From NCBI RefSeq assembly GCF_010093595.1, contig NW_022985437.1, forward strand, positions 131,484 through 195,483: a stretch of DNA of 64,000 nucleotides, in the 5' to 3' direction. The position numbers were made by a program, and so were the translations under genes. The stretch is from Mytilinidion resinicola. Taxonomy: Eukaryota; Ascomycota; Dothideomycetes; Mytilinidiales; Mytilinidiaceae. Position 1 is the stretch's first letter. The number at the start of each line of letters is the position of its first letter. This document shows positions 57,774 to 64,000 of the stretch, one piece after another. The notes under the pieces were generated by a model, which was not told where the DNA came from, did no database searches, and was given only the letters and a program-made list of their open reading frames with translations.

Positions 57774-59494
57774 CTAGACAGGCGTCAAATTAAACAGATA
57801 ACTCTCGCCTTCGTCCAATACCACACTCAGACCTCCACTCGCGCTCCCCAGATCTTGCTTCTGCCAAATATCCTTCACGTTGTATGTCCCAATCAGGCCG
57901 AGATCCTCGTAAGAGGCCGTCACATTCTGGGTCCCACTGCGGCTCGTACCAAACCCGCCTTGGCCCCAATCAAGCCCCTAATTGACTAACACGACGACAG
58001 CTTGGCCAGTACTCGCAGCAGGCCCATCAACCCATGCTTGTAGCTGCTTTGCGTCCGAACCACCAGTTTCAGGGTTCCTAGGCTGCCACGAGGGGCATGG
58101 AAAAGGTGGCACACTAATTCTAGAACAAGCTGTCTTGTGTGTACACCTGTCTGCCACTGCCCAGGGTGCTTCAATACATTTTCAGAAATCTAAAGAAGAC
58201 AAATGCTCTTCGCCTTGGGCTATGTGGGAATTTGTTGAAGCACTCCATGCAGTGGCGGACAGCTGTACACATAGGCAGAGTACTTGATGAGTGTGCCACT
58301 TTTTTCGTGCCTAGCGTGACTGCATAGAGAACATTGCAGCGAGTCCCACTATCCCTAGCGCGTCTGAGTCTGTGAGCAACGTACGCCCCAGATCGTCTAG
58401 GTTCGTGAGGTCAGAGCCAACGGTAAGGTTTGCAGCAGCGCCAAACCAGTGCGTAGCAATCGTCTGCCTCTGTGCATCAGAGACACTGCTGACGCTGGCA
58501 GCATTGCCAATGAGTAAGTTATCCCAGTCCGGGTAAATAGTCAGTGTATTACTGTCGCCTTTGACGACGCCAGAGATGAAATCGCGGTAGTTGTCAATGG
58601 CTCTTTGGACAGTGGCCCACTTTACAAAAGTCGACGAGCCGCTTTCGTTGATGTCCTGATCCGTACGCATGCTGTCGGCATTGCCTGCCCAGGTCGCGGA
58701 ATACTCGCTGCTCCGAACCGGCTTCCAGGAGATATCGAGGCGCACCTCGCGGCCAGAATTCTGGATCGCTTTAAGGAAAGCTATCACTGAGCCGCTGCTA
58801 TCCGCTGGAAGGTTTGCACCGTTGTCTGGAGATCCTGGAGTGATGTAGTCCAATTTGACGAGATCAACGCCCCTGCTGCGTGTTAGTAGATGATACAAGA
58901 ACAAATAGGCTAACCCTGAGTAGAGATACTTACCACTTAGCAAACAGCTTAACAACAGAGTCGTGCTACTACTGCGTCCTATCTTTCGCGAAATCAAAAT
59001 CACACCGCGCGAACCTGTTATTATTTCCACTCATAGTATCATTGATCTTAATACTCGTCCCCTTAATCGTCTTCTCTGCGTCGTTCCAAAATGCTCCAGG
59101 CAGTACGTAGACGCCGACTTTCAGACCCTTATATGGAGGTGGTCTGCCAACGCCGGTAAGTAGAACTTGCTAGGGTCGAATATTATGCGTCCGTGTTCAT
59201 CGCCATGATCGCCGACGCTCCAGCCGGAGTTTAGAGTGCAGTATTCGTGACCCGAATCAAGAACGGGCAGCTCATCACATTGCGTGATGACCTCGGCTTG
59301 GTCGAATCAAAAAGATGGGGTTGTAGCTGGGTTACTTTGGACAGCGTAGGAGTTCCAACCTCGTGGAGGAGAGGTGAACCCATTTGGTGTTGATCCAGTC
59401 TTGATGACTTGAGTGGGGTGTCGGCGTAGGTGAGTGATACAAGGAGAGTTTTTGGGATAGCAAGGAGGCCGGTGTTGGAAAAGGAGTAGATCAT
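57774..59494 (-). pseudogene. GH27 alpha-galactosidase-like pseudogene
   Basis: Protein similarity runs over the whole span in minus-strand order: a signal-like N-terminus (ATG at 59494), TPPRGWNSY-type start (SPPRGWNSYAVQS), the cysteine-containing EYCTLNSGWSVGDHG, GLKVGVYVLPGAFWNDAEK, the catalytic GVDLVKLDYITPGS (Asp nucleophile present), DISWKPVRSSEYS, MRTDQDIN, and the C-terminal jellyroll (DAKQLQAWVDGPAAS, GLDWGQGGFGTSRSG). Lesions: frameshifts near 59410 and 59130, TGA at 59307-59309, TAG TAG at 58966-58971, TAG at 57978-57980, and a 233 bp transposon at 58087-58319 in the codon after MQ. One intron (near 58876-58933) still has a TACTAAC branch site. Family knowledge: GH27 enzymes remove alpha-galactose or beta-arabinopyranose. 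This copy cannot make enzyme. Confidence 0.88.
58087..58319. mobile_element. 233 bp fold-back MITE inserted in GH27 pseudogene
   Basis: The element starts CACGAGGGGCATGGAAAAGG and ends in the imperfect inverse CTTTTTTCGTGCCTAGCGTG(A); the inner TIR block GGTGGCACACT/AGTGTGCCAC is nearly perfect. A second pair of internal arms, GTGTACACCTGTCTGCCACTG and its inverse (CAGTGGCGGACAGCTGTACAC), makes the whole element fold back on itself with a central loop of about 60 bp. The flanking target duplication is CTGC at 58083-58086 and 58320-58323. Removing the element and one CTGC rejoins the host reading frame as MQPRNP, the family-typical sequence, which fixes the boundaries. No coding capacity. Confidence 0.85.
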
Positions 59495-60483
59495 CTTGCA
59501 GAGTGCGTGTATAAAGATCTAGAGAGTTGGAAATGCGATAGGAATTGTGATCTACGAAGAGGAAATCTTTTCGAGGATCATTTACCTTCAAAAGGCAAGA
59601 CGAACGTTGTGAAGTGTGAATCTATGGGTAGTGTCAAGACCTAGTAAGCCTCGCTGGCGCCATCAATGATCACACGTCTAATTTTCAAGTGGATGCTATA
59701 ACGAGTTGAAACATATCCCAAGATTTTAAGCAAGGTTATACGGTTGAGGCTGGCGAAATCGTCGGGAGAGGCTGAGCACGCTAGCCTAAATTTATCGGCT
59801 TCTCATCATGTCATCATGAAGCTGGCGTTATGTTAATGTAGTTAGGAAGTATTTTCGGCGCCTCACGGATCTTGCTGCTTCAAGAAGCTGGACAATAGTA
59901 CCACCTACCATGTCTGGTATAGACTACGTATTGAGGTACGTGGGAGGTATTTCTAAGCGTTTCAGCCTTAAAGAACAATAGGTGGATCTCTAGGAAGCTT
60001 GACTGAATTAAGCCTCGTGATACCCCGCATTCTGCGTCTTTCTCGTATGAAAGATCATGGATAACAACTAGATCCCGTTCGAGGAGCTCTTTCATGGATA
60101 TCATCGATCCCTTAAGCATTAAAATTTACAGTGCCTCGTCACCGATTCGTGTATGTACAATTGTCTGCTACTTCTAAGGGCCTCCAACCTAGTTTCGAGG
60201 TTGTTTTGTTTCTGCAGCTTCAGCGGAGATATCGAGGTTCTGAGAAGTGTTAGATGGATGTGTATACGATCTTATGCTCCAGTGCTACGACCTCACCTCC
60301 AGGCACTCGTTCACATCGTGACTAGACCTAGCTTTTGACTCCTGTTTGGATGGTACGATGATTGGCGTCAAGATAACGGACTGCCTTCAAGGCGTTCATG
60401 CCGGCCTTGAGCACTCTTCAACCGCTTAGAATATCCGGTGCGCACGATATGCCCACTTCGAGGATCGTTTCTAGCCTGCTTAG
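59495..60483. other. Intergenic, accessory region
   Basis: About 990 bp between the GH27 pseudogene start and the next gene's stop. Only short frames (for example 59880-60119, minus) with no domain. Confidence 0.5.
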
Positions 60484-62518
60484 TCAATTTAGAGAATCAA
60501 GCCAAAACTCCGCATTCGACCATGTATCCAAGTAGGTATAGTCTCCATCAAGGGGAACTTGTTGACTCATTACGGGTATGTCCGTAGAAATAGTCGTCCC
60601 AAGCGATTGCTGAGGCTGTTGGTCCTGCACTGTTGCCTTATCGATAGAAGCCCGGAACGACACTCTAATAGCCTCCCACTGGTCCAGGAGCCTCGCAAAA
60701 TAGTGAGGCTCTCCCTGTGGCGTGTTTGTCCACTGCAGAATCGCCCGAGTACGAGAGCAGAGCTGATCCAAAGAGCTCTCGAATTTGATCATCCGGGACA
60801 CAGAGTCTTCGGTGAAGGTGTTGGAATAGAGAACATGCGTGATGCGGCTCCCGAGCTTGATGATGTAGTCAAGCTGCCTCCACTTGAATGCAGTCCATTG
60901 ACTCATGTCACTAGTAGTGAGAGACATGATGGTAGTCATATATCTGCGTACGGCGGTTAAGCAGTCAAAGAGGATGGCGACTCGGGTCATTGAGATAGGT
61001 TGACCTTGTAAGCTTCCGTATAGCCCGACTTCGTGAGTGTATGCATCTATGAGGTTGTGCCAGACGCATAGTTCGTCTATTGTCCAGTCAGCTCAACAAT
61101 GCTCGTCTTTTCGGGGTTGGAGTGTTACTGACAGTGATCCATTAATTCATGAGGCAACTTGGACTTCCAGTTCTTGAGTTGCCGCTCGATAGCACCAACG
61201 AGGAGCTTTATCTTCTCGTCGTTCGTCGTATCTCCAGTACCCCAGTCTCCATGGTGGAGATTGTCATACACTTGCTCGTTGATATACACCAGTCGAACGA
61301 AGTGAACCAGAATCTTGTCAGAGGGGTACGGTGATTCTTCTGCCAATGAGACTGCGCATTGCTCCATGTATTCGGTATATTGCAAAGGATTTCCTTTGCG
61401 AAAAAGGATAGCAGATCTGCATGAGTTAGCCATATCTCGTGCGCAGATGAACGACAATATAGTTATGTACAGAGTGCAAGCAAGATATGTTCCGATGAGT
61501 GCGCGTTGTGCCTCGCGCTTCCAAAACTCCGATAACCCGCCAGATATCGACGGATGAGCCACGCCGACGATGGCATCATGTTGACTCGAACATTGAGGCT
61601 TCTTATGCAAACCAAGCTCAACTACAAGGTTTGCTGCTAATGACGCCAGCCTGAAGCCTTGCTGGGATGGCTGAGGTGTGAAGAAGTGGTACCTTGACTC
61701 GATTAGATGGTATCGAGTGAGCAATTAGAGTCAACTTGCCAGCTCAGGTACACTAAAAGCCCTTGAAGAAGGTCCATGGACTTTTCGCCCTTGACAAAGA
61801 AACGCTCGCCCATGTCCTTCAAGAACTCTTGTTCGAGTTTGGTTTGGTCAGTCCGGTGCCTCCAGCGCGTAACAACAATAATGGCAAGCAGAAGGAATGG
61901 TCTCTCCTGACGAAAGACTTGAACATCCATCGGATCTGGGATCTGTACACACGCGAAGCTTCCGCCTATAGAGCGGTAGTAGGCTAACGACTCTAGGAGC
62001 AGTTCCTGGGAAACGGAATGGATAGATTCACGTGACGTGTCATCGGAAGTTTCCGATGACTGTGATGCCGCAACAGAGAGACGCGCTGACGAAATCGGCG
62101 TTGGGTGTGAGATGTTCGGCGTGTCCAGAGCAGCAATTCCTGGTGCCGCTGTTGCGAGAATTCCCATGATGCTGGTGAGGCTCTGCTCAAGCTGATCCAT
62201 CCTATTGCGTATGTGCCGAGTCTGGCGTTTGGGACGGCGGGACTCTGGTATAAAACATTCGGTATTGTATTGATGGCATCTAGCTACCCGGTCAGAGGCC
62301 TAGTAGGCGAAAATACAATCCTGTCGTCCGAACCTTTGGCAAACATTGCTGCCTTCCCTTGGCAGACAGCGAATCTTCTTGGACTTGCATTCTGAACATG
62401 CTTGACCCCGTCTTTCTCTGGTACGGGCTACGCTTCGCTCTTCCGACATGTTGGATGAAGGGCATACTCGAGTTGATAGTGTGTATGGAGTTAAACATGC
62501 GGTCGAATATCGCATCAT
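60484..62518 (-). pseudogene. Zn2Cys6 regulator with damaged zinc cluster (possible pseudogene)
   Basis: Downstream exons are clear: 62244-61740, 61692-61133 and 61076-60484, with a fungal transcription-factor domain (LLVYLSWYHFFTP, LASLAANLVVELGL, FWKREAQRALIGTYLACTLY). The middle intron (61739-61693) is GC-AG with the consensus donor G|GCAAGT. Upstream, 62518-62300 encodes a zinc cluster start (GQACSECKSKKIRC and NVCQRF) but the fifth cysteine reads Phe and its spacing to the sixth is four not six residues; a one-base loss in that codon would explain this. I find no GT donor in phase to join this exon to 62244. So either the gene is broken at the DNA-binding domain or translation starts at ATG 62200 without it. 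It is divergent to an MFS gene. Confidence 0.7.
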
Positions 62519-62970
62519 TTCTTGGGACCCGGAACTCGGCTACCACCCGGCGCCGAACAGGCAGAACTAGCCGTAGATGCTATCTTGGCGATATAGGAGC
62601 CAGGGGCTAGCCATTCACAGTGCAACACCATTGGTATTGTGCACGTGAGGGGTAAATGTTAGAGCCCGATTTCCGAGAATTTCACAAGGCTTCATGCAAC
62701 ACTTGCTTGAAACATAGATAGGCGCGGGGTCACGCACGCTTATTGGAGTTTGCCTGGCTGGGTGGCCGCGGCTAAGGAAGCCAGGTCGCTGGATCTGTCA
62801 ATGATGGCTACCATGGACATGGGCTCGCTCTTAAAGCCTCTTGTCTCCGGCGGTTCGTGGCGATTCTATCTCCTCTTCGTTGGCCTCGAAACCGGGTTCC
62901 AAATACCGTTTCTCTTAGATAAACCTTTCCTTTTCTCTCTCTACTACGTCTAATTCTCCGATCGAGCCAC
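62519..62970. promoter_or_regulatory. Divergent promoter: regulator and MFS transporter
   Basis: About 450 bp between the regulator exon and the transporter ATG. A short plus-strand frame here (62750-62953) is probably leader. No site could be defined. Confidence 0.4.
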
Positions 62971-64000
62971 ATGTCTCCGTCTAACGCCGAGAGCGCTAGC
63001 CTTCGCATCCGCGAAGGTTCCCTGGACGAAGCTATCAAGCCCAGTCGGCAGAGCGAAACAAGGTCGAATTCGGATACCGACAGCATACGAAATGACGAAC
63101 CTGGAAATGGATACGAGGTAGAAAAGAAAGACTACGCTGATGTAGCTGAAAAAGCCGATGATGGTGAACGCATGCCTTCGAAGTCCCTGTCGTCGTACAC
63201 TTTGAAGACATACCCATGGCGACCACACGCCACCGATTTCCAAGCCCTTGTGGACTATAGCTACAAAGGAAGCGGTACTACAGAAGATCCATACATTGTT
63301 ACATGTGAGTCTGCACCCAAACACTATCCTATCAATTCTTGCGAATACTAAACTCAAATAGGGCTGAACGACGACCCGGAGAACCCCAAGCAGTGGAGTC
63401 CGGTTCGACAGTGGACAATCCTCGTCCTGGTAGCCGTCCTATCTCTCTGTGTGTCTCTGGCGTCGTCTACATATACTGGAGCCCTGGCTCAGGTGATGGA
63501 AGAGTTTCATTGCAGCGAAGAAGTTGCTCTCCTTGGCCTCTCACTGATGATGATTGGCTACGCTTTCGGACCACTCCTCTGGGCCCCCCTGTCTGAAACC
63601 TACGGACGCAGGAAGATCATCTTTCCAACCTTCGCAGTGTACGTATTCTGGAGTTCTGTCTGTGTAGCCTCACAGAACATCCAGACACTGCTCGTTTTCC
63701 GGATGCTTGCTGGCCTCTTTGGCGCTAGCACCATGGTCATTCCTGGCGGGATTGTAGCAGACGTATTTCCGGCGGAGACTCGTGGGGCTGCCCTCGTCTT
63801 GTTTACTGCTACTCCATTTCTGGGCCCATCTTTAGGTCCAATCGTTGGTGGCTTTCTTGCCGACAGCGGTGGGTGGAGATGGGTGCTGGCTCTCCTGGCT
63901 ATTTTCGCAGCAGTCGTTACCGTCATTGGATTCATTTTCATTCCGGAAACATTTGGCCCTGTACTGCTAAGGGATCGAGCGAAGAGGTTGTCTGAGGTTT
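62971..64000 (+). CDS. MFS drug/polyamine-type transporter (cut by window end)
   Basis: Exons 62971-63304 and 63362 to beyond the window end; GTGAGT donor and ATAG acceptor keep phase. A polar N-terminus of about 100 residues leads to LNDDPENPKQWSPVRQW, the typical DHA1 family start, then YTGALAQVMEEFHCSEEVALLGLSL, WAPLSETYGRRK (the A-loop motif), FRMLAGLFGASTMVIPGG, and PFLGPSLGPIVGGFLAD. At least six helices are present before the cut. Family knowledge: DHA1 transporters export drugs, polyamines or secondary metabolites. Next to a regulator, as in small metabolite or resistance clusters; substrate unknown. Confidence 0.93.

Overview
The window comes from a filamentous ascomycete nuclear genome (Pezizomycotina; class not determinable by eye). 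The evidence is protein-coding genes broken by many short introns (about 41-110 nt, mostly GTAxGT donors with CTAAC/CTGAC-like branch sites), strongly fungal families (Zn2Cys6 regulators, PTH11/rhodopsin-type membrane protein, LysM, HUT1, allantoate-type MFS, DOMON-cytochrome b561) and no operon structure. All gene models were assembled by hand by finding splice sites and checking reading phase across every junction. Many open frames begin at non-ATG codons, so starts were moved to an ATG, adding upstream exons where the splice sites allowed.

Left part (1-9811): four genes, all on the minus strand: a LysM membrane protein, a C2H2 zinc-finger/protein-kinase fusion (1092 aa), the EB1/BIM1 microtubule plus-end protein, and a secreted-side DOMON/cytochrome b561 protein. 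Positions 9812-16579 are a 6.8 kb gene-poor stretch with decayed, repeat-like sequence (including a degenerate CxxC-rich reading frame). It ends at a rhodopsin-domain integral membrane gene whose last intron has a non-canonical donor, followed by another decayed gene fragment (18573-18975).

Central part (19461-57128): a housekeeping block: YwbE-domain zinc-finger protein, allantoate-family permease, Zn2Cys6 regulator (with a GC-AG intron), M20 amidohydrolase, HUT1 nucleotide-sugar transporter, an uncharacterised 253 aa protein, a triple-KH RNA-binding protein, a zinc alcohol dehydrogenase, Yippee, a TPR-DnaJ co-chaperone, an uncharacterised basic protein, a vacuolar-type Ca2+/H+ exchanger, an LMBR1-domain protein, glutaredoxin, the PP2A scaffold subunit, an FMN-binding split-barrel protein and cytosolic PheRS beta.

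Right part (57774-64000) is accessory in character: a GH27 alpha-galactosidase-like pseudogene split by a 233 bp fold-back miniature transposon (target duplication CTGC), a Zn2Cys6 regulator with a damaged zinc cluster, and a divergently transcribed MFS drug/polyamine-type transporter cut by the window edge. The most interesting observations are the intact MITE in the GH27 pseudogene, the three non-canonical introns (two GC-AG, one apparent AT-AG), and the damaged regulator beside an intact transporter. I did not find a convincing wholly new multi-gene system.
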